Under the pieces are notes generated by a model. It did not search any database and had not been told where the DNA came from. It saw only the letters and a program-made list of their open reading frames with translations. A stretch of DNA of 64,000 bases, from NCBI RefSeq assembly GCF_021166475.1, contig NZ_JAJOYS010000002.1, positions 62,001-126,000 of the forward strand, read 5' to 3'. This document shows, piece by piece, positions 8,115 to 17,014 of the stretch (within the stretch, counting starts at the first letter, position 1; the number at the start of each line of letters is the position of its first letter). Position numbers and translations under genes: made by a program. The stretch comes from Pelagibacterium xiamenense (lineage in GTDB: Bacteria > Pseudomonadota > Alphaproteobacteria > Rhizobiales > Devosiaceae).

Positions 8115-9008
8115 CGCGTCGAAATCGATTGGCAGTTCCGCGGTGATCAGTTCGTTCTCGAAGACGCTCGCGGGCCGCGAGCGCAGGGTGACAACCGAAT
8201 AGCCGCGCTCGCCCAGCTCGCGCAAAAATTCCGGCAGCATCGCGACGGTCCGCGCATGAATGTCGTGGAACAGAATAACGCCCTGCCCCTGCGCATCGAG
8301 CCGCGCCAGCGTACGCGCAAGCACCTCGGCGGACGTCTCCTTGTAGTAATCCTTGGAGTCGACATCCACGTCGAGAACGATGAAGTCGCTCTCGATGGCG
8401 CTCGTTCGAATGAGCCCGGTCTGCGCGAGATAGGGAAAGCGGAAGAACCGGGATGGCGCCTGCCCAATGTCGTCGAGCGCAGATGCGACCGCATCGTAAC
8501 CCGACTGCATCTCGCCCATCGCGGCGCTGAGGCTGAGCGTCGTGAGGTCCGTGTGGCTGAACGTATGGGTCCCGATGGTATGCCCGCGTTGAGCGACGAC
8601 ACGGACAAGCTCCGGGTGCCGCTCGGCGGCCTCCCCGAGCATGAGGAAGGTCGCATGCACGCCGAACGCGTCGAGCGTATCGAGAATGGTTTCGGTCTTG
8701 CCGGGCCGCGGGCCGTCGTCAAACGTCAAAACGACCTCGCCCGGCGCCAGCGCGAGCTCGGCATCACTGGCGACGCTCAGGACCCGGCCAGCCAAGGGAG
8801 CCGCGGCAAGTCGCGGCGGTATCGATTGCGGCATCTCACCCACCTCCTCGACGAAATCTACAATAACCGCCGAGGTGGTGAAAGGATCTGTGTCCTGCGC
8901 GTAGGCGGTCAGCTGCGGCCCGGCTGAGGGGGCCTTTGCACAGCCGGCGACGAGCGCCGGAACCAGAAGAATAATCCAGAGCCCGCGCACACCACCCTCA
9001 TTGAGCAA
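8109..9008 (-). CDS. polysaccharide deacetylase (NodB domain) lipoprotein
   Basis: 299 residues. N-terminal signal with lipobox LVAGC (Cys23), so probably a lipoprotein in the envelope. The NodB domain starts near residue 90: TFDDGP at 95-100 (catalytic and metal Asp), HTFSH at 148-152 (metal His pair), RFFRFPYLAQTG, and ILFHDIHARTVAMLPEFL near the C-terminus. This family removes N- or O-acetyl groups from chitin-like or peptidoglycan sugars with a divalent metal. Two direct copies of TATGGTTAAC lie upstream at 9041-9050 and 9074-9083. The substrate could be peptidoglycan or an exopolysaccharide; the sequence does not decide. Confidence 0.9.
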   Translation of the reverse strand: MLNEGGVRGLWIILLVPALVAGCAKAPSAGPQLTAYAQDTDPFTTSAVIVDFVEEVGEMPQSIPPRLAAAPLAGRVLSVASDAELALAPGEVVLTFDDGPRPGKTETILDTLDAFGVHATFLMLGEAAERHPELVRVVAQRGHTIGTHTFSHTDLTTLSLSAAMGEMQSGYDAVASALDDIGQAPSRFFRFPYLAQTGLIRTSAIESDFIVLDVDVDSKDYYKETSAEVLARTLARLDAQGQGVILFHDIHARTVAMLPEFLRELGERGYSVVTLRSRPASVFENELITAELPIDFDAL

Positions 9009-9089
9009 GACAATTGAAAGACCTGCCCAATGTTAGCGATTATGGTTAACAAGCCGTTCGACTTGCGAAGATTTATGGTTAACGAAGTA

Positions 9090-9584
9090 TTACTTGGGCC
9101 GGTTCGCGCCGGCGTGATTGACAAGTCTTTTGGCCCGGAACACCGTCTCATCGAACTTCTGCAGGAAATTCGTACGATCCCGCTGCGAAAAGGCGGGGTT
9201 GTGTCCGTTGTGCTCGCCAACCTCGCGCAGATGCTGTTTAAGCTCGCGCATGGCAAGCGCCACGCCGATCGAATGGTCGGTGAAAGGCTCACCCGTTGGC
9301 CCCAGGACGTGGGCCCCCTTCTCGAGGACGCGGCTGGCCAGGGGAATGTCGGCGGTGACCACCACATCATTGTCCCGCACATGCTCGACGATCCAATCGT
9401 CCGCCGCGTCGGCGCCCTGGGGCACCATGACGTTGGTGACCATCGGGTCGCGCGAGGGCCGCAGACCGAAATTGGCCACATAGATCACCGAAAGTTGGTG
9501 CCGTTCGGCCACCCGCGCGATTTCGGCCTTGACCGGGCAAGCGTCGGCATCGACGAGAATTTGCGGCGATCTGCTATCGCTCAA
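9090..9584 (-). CDS. YaiI/YqxD family protein (UPF0178, DUF188)
   Basis: 164 residues. The family signature ILVDADACPVKAEI is at the N-terminus, followed by VIYVANFG, DDWIVEHV, DNDVVVTADIPLASRVLEKGAHVLGPTGEPF and a MRELKQHLRE segment. The alternating Asp residues and overall order resemble PIN-like nucleases, but no activity has been settled for the family to my knowledge. Its start overlaps the stop of the upstream ATPase gene by 11 bases, so translation is probably coupled. Confidence 0.9.
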   Translation of the reverse strand: MSDSRSPQILVDADACPVKAEIARVAERHQLSVIYVANFGLRPSRDPMVTNVMVPQGADAADDWIVEHVRDNDVVVTADIPLASRVLEKGAHVLGPTGEPFTDHSIGVALAMRELKQHLREVGEHNGHNPAFSQRDRTNFLQKFDETVFRAKRLVNHAGANRPK

Positions 9585-10173
9585 TGCTCATGACCTCGCA
9601 AATAAGCGCCAGACGTTCGGCAACGGGCGCCATGGGTAACTCGATCAGCCTATATCCCAAATCCTCATAGGCCTGTGCAATGGTCTCATAGGTTTTCACA
9701 GCCTCGGCCCAGTCCTGCTTGCGTTCGGCATCGTTGGCGTAGATGGCCCGCCATGGCGGCGCCACGAACACGCTGCGATTGTAGCGAAACCGCTGCGCCG
9801 CTCTATAGATATGGTCCGTTCCCGCCAATCCGCAAAGGCGCGCGTACCCCACAAGATCGGGAACGCCGCGATCAAAGAGCGCAACGACGCCCCGCCTCGC
9901 ATATGTCTGGTGGTTCTGAATGTCCCGGTCCAGCATGAGTTCGGCATAGGTGGCCCGGTCGTCCCAATGAACGGCCCGGCCGCCGATCTCGACCTGCAAT
10001 TGAGTGATTGCGCGGCCGGTTTCAGGAACGGTGGCAATTCCCGATGCCGCAGCCGCCTCGAGCAGCGTCGTCTTGCCCGCACCGGGACCGCCGGTCACGA
10101 CAAAAAGCATGTCGGGCGCGCTGGGCGCACCCGACGATTCGCCGTGAGACGGCGCTGTGTTGGTCTTATGCAT
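9574..10173 (-). CDS. AAA family ATPase (AAA_28-like)
   Basis: 199 residues. Walker A GGPGAGKTT at about 28-36, preceded by the hydrophobic strand MLFVVT. A DRG motif near residue 120 (VALFDRGVPDLVGYARL) resembles the Walker B/lid region of small P-loop nucleotide kinases and thiamine-triphosphatase-linked ATPases of the AAA_28 group. A conserved C-terminal YEDLGYRLIELPMAPVAER follows. Partner and substrate are unknown. It overlaps the YaiI-type gene downstream, which is the only hint of a shared role. Confidence 0.8.
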   Translation of the reverse strand: MHKTNTAPSHGESSGAPSAPDMLFVVTGGPGAGKTTLLEAAAASGIATVPETGRAITQLQVEIGGRAVHWDDRATYAELMLDRDIQNHQTYARRGVVALFDRGVPDLVGYARLCGLAGTDHIYRAAQRFRYNRSVFVAPPWRAIYANDAERKQDWAEAVKTYETIAQAYEDLGYRLIELPMAPVAERLALICEVMSIER

Positions 10174-10263
10174 CCTGGGTCTCGCGATTTGAAAGAGGAT
10201 GGCGCAACGCGCGAAAATCCCACGCGTCGGCCGCGTTCCTCACCAGGCGCAAGCCCGGTGCGC

Positions 10264-11064
10264 CTACTCCCGCATCGCCCCCGGCCCGGGCACGGCGCCC
10301 GGCGGGCATTTTCCCAGAATGATCATGCCGAGCACTTCATCCTTGGTGACATCGTCCGTCTTCGCGGTCCCGACGACCTGCCCGTTCTTCATGACGCAAA
10401 CGCGGTCGGCGAGGTCGAAGACGTCGTGGATGTCGTGGCTGATGAGGAAGATGCCGATGCCCTCGGACTTGAGCTGGGTGATGAGATCGCCCACCTGCTT
10501 GGTTTCCTGAGGCCCAAGCGCCGCCGTCGGCTCGTCCATGATGAGGACGCGGGCATTAAACAGGATCGCCCGCGCGATGGCAACCGACTGCCGCTGCCCG
10601 CCCGAAAGCGCCTTTACCGGCTCCTTGAAGCGCCGGAAATTGGGGTTGAGCCGCCCCATCACCTCACGCGCCTTGGCTTCCATCGCGACGTCGTCGAGCG
10701 TGCCGAGCGCCGTGACCAGTTCACGGCCAAGGAACAGATTGGCTGCCGCATCGACGTTATCGGCCACAGCGAGGGTCTGATAGATCGTCTCGATCCCATA
10801 GGCCTTCGCATCGCGCGGATTGTTGATCGTGGCTTCCTCGCCGTCGATCCGGATGGTGCCGGAATCGCGCTTGTAGGCCCCCGAGAGGATCTTGATGAGC
10901 GTCGACTTTCCGGCACCGTTATGGCCCAGGAGCCCGACGACCTCGCCAGGATAAAGATCGATAGAAGCCCGGTCCACCGCGTGGATGCCTCCGAACGCAA
11001 TGGAGATGTCGCTGAGTTCGACGAGCGGCGTCACCGCCGCCGTTGCTACTGCTGCTTGTGTCAT
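10264..11064 (-). CDS. sugar ABC transporter ATP-binding protein (XylG/FrcA-like, single domain)
   Basis: 266 residues from the ATG at 11062-11064; the open frame runs 23 codons further, into the permease gene, but an AAAGG element precedes this ATG. Walker [10 protein letters not shown] near residue 48, signature [15 protein letters not shown], Walker [14 protein letters not shown], and switch His in LISHDIHDV. Ribose/xylose-type (CUT2) ATPases usually carry two fused ATPase halves of about 500 residues; this one has a single half, as in the rhizobial fructose FrcA type, and would work as a homodimer. Third gene of the xylose-type operon, 13 bases after the permease stop. Confidence 0.93.
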   Translation of the reverse strand: MTQAAVATAAVTPLVELSDISIAFGGIHAVDRASIDLYPGEVVGLLGHNGAGKSTLIKILSGAYKRDSGTIRIDGEEATINNPRDAKAYGIETIYQTLAVADNVDAAANLFLGRELVTALGTLDDVAMEAKAREVMGRLNPNFRRFKEPVKALSGGQRQSVAIARAILFNARVLIMDEPTAALGPQETKQVGDLITQLKSEGIGIFLISHDIHDVFDLADRVCVMKNGQVVGTAKTDDVTKDEVLGMIILGKCPPGAVPGPGAMRE

Positions 11065-11077
11065 GTCCGGCAAACCT

Positions 11078-12394
11078 TTACTGCGCCCGGTTGCGATAGA
11101 GGGTGTCGAGCCAAACGGCAAAGACAAGGACAAGCCCGACGACGATCGATTGCAGCGGGCTGTCGAGCCCCATCAGCACCATGCCCGACTGCAGGGACTG
11201 CATAACGAGCGCGCCCATCATGGCGCCGACAATGGTACCGACACCGCCGCCCAGCGACGTGCCGCCGATCACCGCCGCCGCGATGACGTAGAGCTCGTCG
11301 AGCGTCCCCAGGGCGTTGGTCGAGGCGTTGAGCCGCGCGGTCGCGATCGAGGAGGCGATGGCGACCAGCGCCCCCATGAGCATGAAGATCTTGACCGTCA
11401 CCCAGCGGGTATTGATGCCCGCCAGTTCCGCCGCCTCCGGGTTGCCACCCATGGCGAAGACGTAGCGTCCGAACCGGGTCCGGGTGGACAGGAAAGTCAT
11501 GACGACGCCCACACCGATCGCCATGAGCACGGGGATGGCGATCCCGTGCGAGATGAAAAGACCGCCTTCGGGTACGGGAATGCCGTTCGCTTCCGCGTAG
11601 CGCGCGGCGATACGCGTCGGCCAGGGGTAGGCGTTAAAGACCGCAACCGCCGCGATAACGACGCCGCACCCCATTGCCGCCAGCGCAGCCTCGGCCCAGA
11701 TCGGCCGCAGCGGGAAATTGAAGCGTTTGCGCTGGACGCGGGCGTAGTAGAGGTAGGCGCCGATGCCGATACAGGCCACGGCCGCGAACGCCCAGCTGGC
11801 CGCAAAGCCGATCGCGCCGTCCGGACCGCCCCCCATCAACTGGAACGTCGGATCGAGCGGCGCCACCGTGCGCCCGCTCGTCACCCACCACGCCGCGCCA
11901 CGCCAGACGAGAAAGCCGCCGAGCGTTACGATGAAGGCGGGAACCTTGAGGTAGGCGATGATCGATCCCTGCGCGGCGCCGATAAGGGCGCCGATGACAA
12001 TCCCGACGGCCAGCGTAATGACCCAGATGAACGGATGGCCGAACCCCAGTATGCCCGGAAGCACCTCCACCTGAACCACGCCCATCACCATACCGACGAA
12101 ACCGAGCGCGGAGCCGACCGAAAGGTCGATATTGCGGGTGACGATCACCAGCACCATACCCGTCGCCATGACGGCGATCGAGGCGGTCTGAACCGAAAGG
12201 TTCCACAGGTTGCGCGGGGTGATGAACAGCCCGCCGGACAGTATGTGAAAGCCGACCCAGATCAGCAGCAAAGCGCCGATCATACCCAGGAGCCGCGTAT
12301 CGAGCTCGGTCGCCTTCAGAAATCGGACGAGCGCATTGCCGCCGGATATGTCGATTGTGTTGCGCGTAGCGGAAATGGCGTCGTGATCGGCCAT
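11078..12394 (-). CDS. xylH: xylose-type sugar ABC transporter permease
   Basis: 438 residues with about 10-12 hydrophobic segments. BPD_transp_2 (CUT2) permease: [29 protein letters not shown] near residue 70, [21 protein letters not shown] in the middle, and [38 protein letters not shown] as the EAA-like coupling region near 325, then [22 protein letters not shown]. The long variant (over 400 residues) and order match XylH rather than RbsC. The 102-base gap from the binding-protein gene holds a strong hairpin. Confidence 0.92.
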   Translation of the reverse strand: MADHDAISATRNTIDISGGNALVRFLKATELDTRLLGMIGALLLIWVGFHILSGGLFITPRNLWNLSVQTASIAVMATGMVLVIVTRNIDLSVGSALGFVGMVMGVVQVEVLPGILGFGHPFIWVITLAVGIVIGALIGAAQGSIIAYLKVPAFIVTLGGFLVWRGAAWWVTSGRTVAPLDPTFQLMGGGPDGAIGFAASWAFAAVACIGIGAYLYYARVQRKRFNFPLRPIWAEAALAAMGCGVVIAAVAVFNAYPWPTRIAARYAEANGIPVPEGGLFISHGIAIPVLMAIGVGVVMTFLSTRTRFGRYVFAMGGNPEAAELAGINTRWVTVKIFMLMGALVAIASSIATARLNASTNALGTLDELYVIAAAVIGGTSLGGGVGTIVGAMMGALVMQSLQSGMVLMGLDSPLQSIVVGLVLVFAVWLDTLYRNRAQ

Positions 12395-12446
12395 TCAGTA
12401 ACCTCCACCCATAAAACCCGCCGGAAGCTTCCGGTGGATGCAGGAC

Positions 12447-12473
12447 GATGCCGCGGCGACCCGCCGCGGCATC
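12447..12473 (-). other. strong intercistronic hairpin between xylF and xylH
   Basis: GATGCCGCGGCG at 12447-12458 pairs perfectly with CGCCGCGGCATC at 12462-12473 across a 3-base loop. On the operon (minus) strand it is not followed by a U-run, so it is more likely an mRNA-stabilising or processing hairpin that keeps xylF transcript levels above xylHG. A T-run exists on the plus side at 12479-12484, but no plus-strand gene ends there. Confidence 0.6.
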
Positions 12474-12496
12474 CCCGGTTTTTTAATGATAACAGA

Positions 12497-13540
12497 TTAG
12501 TCGCAGGCTGCGACGGTGCCCGGTGCGACGCCTTGGCACGCAACGTCCTTGCTGACCCATCCCGCGTCGATGACGACGTCGAGGTTGTCCTGCGTGATCG
12601 GAACGGGATCGAGCAGCAACGAGGTCATCTCGACGCCGTTCGGGCCATCCGAAAAGACTTCCGAACCCTGGATGTCCGAAAGCGCAGCGCCATTGGCCAG
12701 CTCCACGGCAATCGACGCGGCCGTCGAACCCAGATCGCGCGCGTCCTTCCAGACAGAGACAGTCTGCGTCCCGAGCGCGATACGGTTGAGCGCAGCGTGA
12801 TCGCCATCCTGACCGGACACCGGCACGGCGCCGTCGAGACCTTGCGCGGAAAGCGCCGCAACGACGCCGCCGGCGGTGCCGTCATTGGACGCCACAACCG
12901 CGTCGACCTCGTTGTTGTTCGCCGTCAGGAACTGCTCCATGTTCGCCTGTGCGTTCGAGGGCAGCCAGCCGTCGGTATAGGCTTCGCCGACGTTGACGAT
13001 ATCGCCCGCATCGATCGCGGACTGCAGAACCTCCATCTGCCCTTCGAACAGGAAGTCGGCATTGGGATCGGCGCTCGAGCCCTTGATGAAGACGTAGTTG
13101 CCCTCGGGCTGCACCTCGAAGACCGCCTGTGCCTGAAGCCGTCCAACTTCCTTGTTGTCGAACGTCAGGTAGAAGACGTCGGGATTTTCAATCAGGCGGT
13201 CATAACCGACAACCGGAATACCCTCGGCAACAGCGGCGGAAATGGCGGGGCCGATCGCATCGGAATCCTGCGCCAGAACAATCAGCGCGTCCGCGCCCTG
13301 GGCGATCAGGCTTTCGATGTCGGTAAGCTGCTTGGCTGGCGAAGACTGGGCGTCCGCAGAAATGTAGTTCGCGCCGAGTTCCTCGAGCCGGGCCTGAATA
13401 GCCGCTTCGTCGGTCTTCCAGCGCTCTTCCTGGAAGTTGGACCAGGAAACGCCAACTGTGATGTCGTCCTGCGCGAAGGCAACGCCCCCTGCACTGAACA
13501 GAACGGTCGTGCCGAGCAGGACCGCAGCCAGATTTTTCAT
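12497..13540 (-). CDS. xylF: D-xylose-type ABC transporter substrate-binding protein
   Basis: 347 residues. A Sec signal peptide ends at VAFAQ near residue 23. The mature part follows XylF closely: [114 protein letters not shown] and [24 protein letters not shown], then [25 protein letters not shown]. Delivers xylose or a close pentose to XylH. First gene of the operon; divergent from the ROK regulator, with candidate operators at 13580-13590 and 13643-13672. Confidence 0.95.
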   Translation of the reverse strand: MKNLAAVLLGTTVLFSAGGVAFAQDDITVGVSWSNFQEERWKTDEAAIQARLEELGANYISADAQSSPAKQLTDIESLIAQGADALIVLAQDSDAIGPAISAAVAEGIPVVGYDRLIENPDVFYLTFDNKEVGRLQAQAVFEVQPEGNYVFIKGSSADPNADFLFEGQMEVLQSAIDAGDIVNVGEAYTDGWLPSNAQANMEQFLTANNNEVDAVVASNDGTAGGVVAALSAQGLDGAVPVSGQDGDHAALNRIALGTQTVSVWKDARDLGSTAASIAVELANGAALSDIQGSEVFSDGPNGVEMTSLLLDPVPITQDNLDVVIDAGWVSKDVACQGVAPGTVAACD

Positions 13541-13579
13541 ATTTCTCCTCCCGCAGGCACAAGCGGTGCCTGCACATAG

Positions 13580-13590
13580 CTAACTGTTAG
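13580..13590. promoter_or_regulatory. CTAACTGTTAG palindrome in the xylF promoter region
   Basis: Arms CTAAC/GTTAG around a central T, 40-50 bases upstream of the xylF start. On the minus strand it sits inside a possible promoter, just after TTGAAT. A near copy (CTAACTGTTTAG on the minus strand) lies upstream of the family 1 sugar transporter at 22462-22473. Confidence 0.45.
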
Positions 13591-13642
13591 AGATTCAAGT
13601 CTCCAAGAGCGGGCACTCCTCCGGAATCATCCGCTCGCCGGG

Positions 13643-13672
13643 TATTTATTTCAGTACCCGAAAAAATAATTG
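13643..13672. promoter_or_regulatory. candidate ROK-type operator between xylF and the ROK gene
   Basis: AT-rich imperfect inverted repeat: TTATTTC at 13646-13652 and GAAAAAATAA at 13660-13669, separated by AGTACCC. Sites of ROK repressors such as Mlc, NagC and XylR have TTATTT/AAATAA arms of this type. It lies in the divergent intergenic region where a repressor of both genes would bind. Confidence 0.45.
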
Positions 13673-13792
13673 GCACGTAGCCCCCACTGTGTCAACGTCG
13701 ATTTTTACGACACCTGAACAAATACCTGCGTTCACTGCCGGACGGCTTGAACGTGCGCCGAGGGTGCCGGCCGAAGGAATGGGAGGAACCGC

Positions 13793-15031
13793 GTGGCGCG
13801 TGGCGTTGCGGACACCGAAATGATCCGGCGAACCAATCGCGAGCGGGTGCTTGACGTCATCCGCCGCGAGGGACCGATGTCGCGCACCCGCATCGCGAAC
13901 CTCACCGGCCTGTCCAACGCGTCCCTCTCGGCCATCGGCGCGGACCTCGTGGCGCAAGGCATATTGAGCGAAGTCGAGGATACCCAGCAGGAAAACAAGG
14001 GGCGCGGGCGTCCCGCCATCGGGCTCGGACACAACCGGGCGGCCGCCTACGTCATTCTCATCGAACTCGACGTCAACCGTTGCCGCCTGTCGATGCTCGA
14101 CTATGGCGGCATCCTCGTCGATCGCGTGGAAACACCGCTCATGCCCGACCAGTTCCATGCGCGCCGCCCGGATGACTACCTGCTGGAAAGAATCGAAACC
14201 ATGGCGCAGCGCAACGAAGCCGAAATGGAGCGGCTGGGCGCTGTCGCGCTCTCCGTCCAGGGCATGCTCGGACCGATGAGGCGCGGGCTCAAATGGTCGC
14301 CGATCCCCGACCTGGCGGGCGTCGACCTGCTGGGTCCTATCGCCACGACCTATGGCGTCCCCACCCATCTCTACAAGCGCGGGCACCTGATGGCCGACGG
14401 CACGCGCTGGCTCCATCCGGCGCTGGCGCATGCCACATATGCAACGATCTTCATCGGGGCGACGGTGGGCATGGGGCTATCCTTTCCCAGCGAAGGCCCC
14501 TTGCCCGCAGACATCGGCACGGAGTTCGGCCATATGAACCATATGCCCGACGGCGCGCTATGCCGGTGCGGCGCACACGGCTGTATCGAAGCCTATGCCG
14601 CCGACTATGGAATTCTGCGCGCGGCCTATTCGGTGCCCGAACACACAACCCCCGCAAATGCCGTGCCCCCGGGCGACTTCCAGCAGATTATCGCCAGGGC
14701 CCGTGCGGGCGATCGCAATGCCATCCACGCATTCAACAATGCCGGCCGCGCACTGGGCTTCGGCATCAACAGGCTGATGTCGGTGGTCGAAATCTCCCAC
14801 ATCGTGCTGCTCGGCCCCGGAACGGCAGCGTTCGACCTCATGCGCCCGGCCCTCGAAGACGCCACCCTGGCCTCGCTTTCGGGCCGGATCAACGGCGTGC
14901 CGCAAATCATCCTGACCGCGGATGCGGGCGAACCCATCTATCGCGGCCTGATGATGAAGGCCCTCACCGCGCTCGACCACGATCATTTCGCCCCGATGAC
15001 TGGCACCGCGGCGCGCAGCATCGCGGAATAG
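13793..15031 (+). CDS. ROK family transcriptional regulator (XylR-like)
   Basis: 412 residues, GTG start at 13793 with GGGAGGA 6 bases upstream. A winged HTH occupies residues 8-65 (RTNRERVLDVIRREGPMSRTRIANLTGLSNASLSAI), followed by the ROK sugar-kinase-like domain. The ROK zinc signature is seen at GHMNHMPDGALCRCGAHGCIEAY (CxCGxxGCxE). The kinase ATP/sugar motifs are degenerate, as usual in ROK repressors. Its divergent position next to xylFHG points to a pentose-responsive repressor of that operon (inference). A shared motif suggests it might also reach the ABC operon at 15178-22349. Confidence 0.9.
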   Translation: MARGVADTEMIRRTNRERVLDVIRREGPMSRTRIANLTGLSNASLSAIGADLVAQGILSEVEDTQQENKGRGRPAIGLGHNRAAAYVILIELDVNRCRLSMLDYGGILVDRVETPLMPDQFHARRPDDYLLERIETMAQRNEAEMERLGAVALSVQGMLGPMRRGLKWSPIPDLAGVDLLGPIATTYGVPTHLYKRGHLMADGTRWLHPALAHATYATIFIGATVGMGLSFPSEGPLPADIGTEFGHMNHMPDGALCRCGAHGCIEAYAADYGILRAAYSVPEHTTPANAVPPGDFQQIIARARAGDRNAIHAFNNAGRALGFGINRLMSVVEISHIVLLGPGTAAFDLMRPALEDATLASLSGRINGVPQIILTADAGEPIYRGLMMKALTALDHDHFAPMTGTAARSIAE

Positions 15032-15083
15032 CCGGGCCAATCCGCTTGCATGCGGTCCGTCCCGATGCTAGCTAGCGCGTGCT

Positions 15084-15159
15084 GCCGGTATAGCTCAGTT
15101 GGTAGAGCATCTGATTTGTAATCAGAGGGTCGCGGGTTCAAGTCCTGCTGCCGGCACCA
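15084..15159 (+). tRNA. tRNA-Thr (TGT)
   Basis: 76 bases including encoded CCA (15157-15159). Acceptor GCCGGTA/TGCCGGC with a T-G pair, D arm AGCTCAGTTGGTAGAGC, anticodon loop TTTGTAA with anticodon TGT, T arm GGGTTCAAGTCC. It lies between the ROK gene and the convergent TetR gene; no integrase or direct repeat of its 3' end was seen. Confidence 0.97.
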
Positions 15160-15177
15160 CCGCTCACCGTCCTGGTA

Positions 15178-15828
15178 TCAGCCGGCACGCCGTTCCAGAA
15201 ACCCCAGCACCATCTCCTCGGCATGCGCGCGATACCGCTCGCGCCATTCCGGATCGTTGATCCGTGCATCGAAGACTGCGCCCAGCGTATACCCGTTCGA
15301 GAGGGGGAAGAAGAACAGCGAGGCCGTCATCACATAGAGTTCCACCGGTTCGACGTCCGAACGGAACAGTCCGGCCTTGCACCCGCGCTCGAGGATCTTC
15401 GCAATGTGGTTGATAAGCGGCGACTGCAGGCTGGCGATATCGTCCATGTGCTGGATCGTCTGTCCGCGGCGCAGGTTCTCTGTGGTCAGAAGCCGCAGGA
15501 ACCAAGGCGATTCAAGGAAGTGCCGCATGGTGAACGCGATAAGCGCGCGTATCGCGTCGCGCGGCGCCAGCGCGTCCAGATCGAGCGCACGTTCGCCCGA
15601 ACGGATTTGCACGTAGGCTTCACGTAGCGCTTGCTCGTAGAGCCCCTCCTTGTTGCCGAAATACGAATAGATGAGCGCCTTGTTGGCGTTGGCCCGGTGC
15701 GCGATGCGGTCGATGCGCGCGCCGGTGTCGCCGTACTCGGAGAACTCATGTATCGCCGCCAGAAGGATGTCGGTCTTGGTCCGCTCGGCATCGCGCCGTG
15801 GCCGCCGCTTGAGCTGATCCACGTTCAT
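15178..15828 (-). CDS. TetR/AcrR family transcriptional regulator
   Basis: 216 residues from the ATG at 15826-15828; 51 further in-frame codons upstream overlap the neighbouring oxidoreductase end and lack family features. The TetR_N helix-turn-helix is at about residues 18-65 (ILLAAIHEFSEYGDTGARIDRIAHRANANKALIYSYFGNKEGLYEQAL), followed by an all-helical ligand-binding domain with a TetR_C-like hydrophobic stretch. It is downstream of the sugar ABC and Gfo/Idh/MocA genes on the same strand and may be the last gene of that operon, with a sugar-derived or unrelated ligand. The start lacks a good ribosome-binding site. Confidence 0.88.
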   Translation of the reverse strand: MNVDQLKRRPRRDAERTKTDILLAAIHEFSEYGDTGARIDRIAHRANANKALIYSYFGNKEGLYEQALREAYVQIRSGERALDLDALAPRDAIRALIAFTMRHFLESPWFLRLLTTENLRRGQTIQHMDDIASLQSPLINHIAKILERGCKAGLFRSDVEPVELYVMTASLFFFPLSNGYTLGAVFDARINDPEWRERYRAHAEEMVLGFLERRAG

Positions 15829-15907
15829 CACCCGCCCGCCCGAAAAATGGGGCGGATCGGACTGGATCGAAGAAACGGCTGCTGTTTTCGGCACGGCTCT
15901 CACGCAA

Positions 15908-17014
15908 TCAGTGCGACGCGGCCCTGGCCGGACTCGCGGTTTCCGGTACCCAGCCCCTGTAAAGGGAATGGGCACCATCAAGCGGCAGCGACACGATCCT
16001 CTCGTTGCGTTGCGAATCGTAGATCGCGGTGATCAGCTCCATCGCATGGCGCGCCGCGGCGATATCGCCAAGCAGCGGCACATCTTCGCCGTGAAGGGCA
16101 CGATGAACCGCCTCATAGAGCCCGGCATAGCGCGAATACCCGTCATCGACCGCCGCGCAGGCCGCGTCGATCTCGCGCTGCAGTTCGGGCGTTTTCGCAA
16201 CAAACGTCCAGTTCCCCTGGCTGATCGTATAGGGTTCGAGATCGCTCTGAATGGTGGCGTTCTCGAAACAGAACCGCATCCGCGACATGTCCTCCGCCGC
16301 CCCAAGCGTCATCGACGACGTCACCAGCGCGCCGCTGCCGGTTTCAAGGCTCACTGCCGCGCAGTCCTCTGTCTCGATCGGATTGCACCGTGTCTGCAGG
16401 AACGCCGCGACGCGCTTGACCCCGCCCAGGGCGTGCGCCATCAGGTCGTGAATGTGGATCGCGTGGCTCACGATGACCCCGCCGCATTCCCCCGCCCAGG
16501 TACCGCGCCAAGGGGTCGCATAATAGGCTGCTTCACGCCGCCAGTGCGTTTCGAGCGTCGCCGTATAGGCTTTCCCGAGCAGCCCGGATTCGATGAGGTG
16601 CATGAGCTTGCGATAACCTGGCCCGAACCGGTACTGGAAGACGGGGAAAAGCCTGGTCGAAGCCTTCGCGAGCGCATCCTCGACGCGGTCGACGTCCGCC
16701 AGCGACGTTACGAGCGGCTTTTCGCCCATGACGTGTTTTCCGGCCGCAAGCCCGTCGATGATCGCCTGATAGTGCATATGCGGCGGCAGGCACATGGAGA
16801 CGATGTCGATATCGGGGTCGTCGAGCACCGCTTGCATATCGGCCTCGACCCGGGCGCCGGGAAATTCCTTCGCGACACTCGCTGCGCGCTCGGTGTTGAT
16901 GTCGCAGATCACCGCGATGTCATAAAGATGCGGCAGCTCGGCAATGCCCCGGGCGTGGCCTATGCCGACCCCGGCCCCGATGATCGCGATTTTGAGTTTC
17001 TTATGTTCGGTCAC
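15908..17014 (-). CDS. Gfo/Idh/MocA family oxidoreductase (second of a pair)
   Basis: 368 residues with a GTG start at 17012-17014 that overlaps the stop of the preceding gene as GTGA, so translation is coupled. NAD(P)-binding Rossmann motif IGAGVGIGHARG at the N-terminus, catalytic EKP (GEKPLVTS) near residue 100, and an H-rich active site SHAIHIHDLMAH near 190. The family oxidises sugar or inositol hydroxyls. An AAAGGATCG element precedes the start. It probably acts with its upstream neighbour and the CUT1 transporter on one sugar. Confidence 0.9.
   Translation of the reverse strand: MTEHKKLKIAIIGAGVGIGHARGIAELPHLYDIAVICDINTERAASVAKEFPGARVEADMQAVLDDPDIDIVSMCLPPHMHYQAIIDGLAAGKHVMGEKPLVTSLADVDRVEDALAKASTRLFPVFQYRFGPGYRKLMHLIESGLLGKAYTATLETHWRREAAYYATPWRGTWAGECGGVIVSHAIHIHDLMAHALGGVKRVAAFLQTRCNPIETEDCAAVSLETGSGALVTSSMTLGAAEDMSRMRFCFENATIQSDLEPYTISQGNWTFVAKTPELQREIDAACAAVDDGYSRYAGLYEAVHRALHGEDVPLLGDIAAARHAMELITAIYDSQRNERIVSLPLDGAHSLYRGWVPETASPARAASH

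Noticed and set aside
12479-12484. T-run next to the xylF-xylH hairpin read as a plus-strand terminator
   Set aside because: No plus-strand gene ends there; the hairpin is better explained as a feature of the minus-strand operon mRNA.
10985-13579. 864-codon open frame on the plus strand opposite the xylF, xylH and xylG genes
   Set aside because: High-GC codon shadow of the real genes; it has no domains, is rich in Arg, Asp and His and runs antisense through three well-supported genes.
15084-15159. tRNA-Thr as a genomic-island attachment site
   Set aside because: No integrase, no repeat of the tRNA 3' end and no mobile genes nearby.
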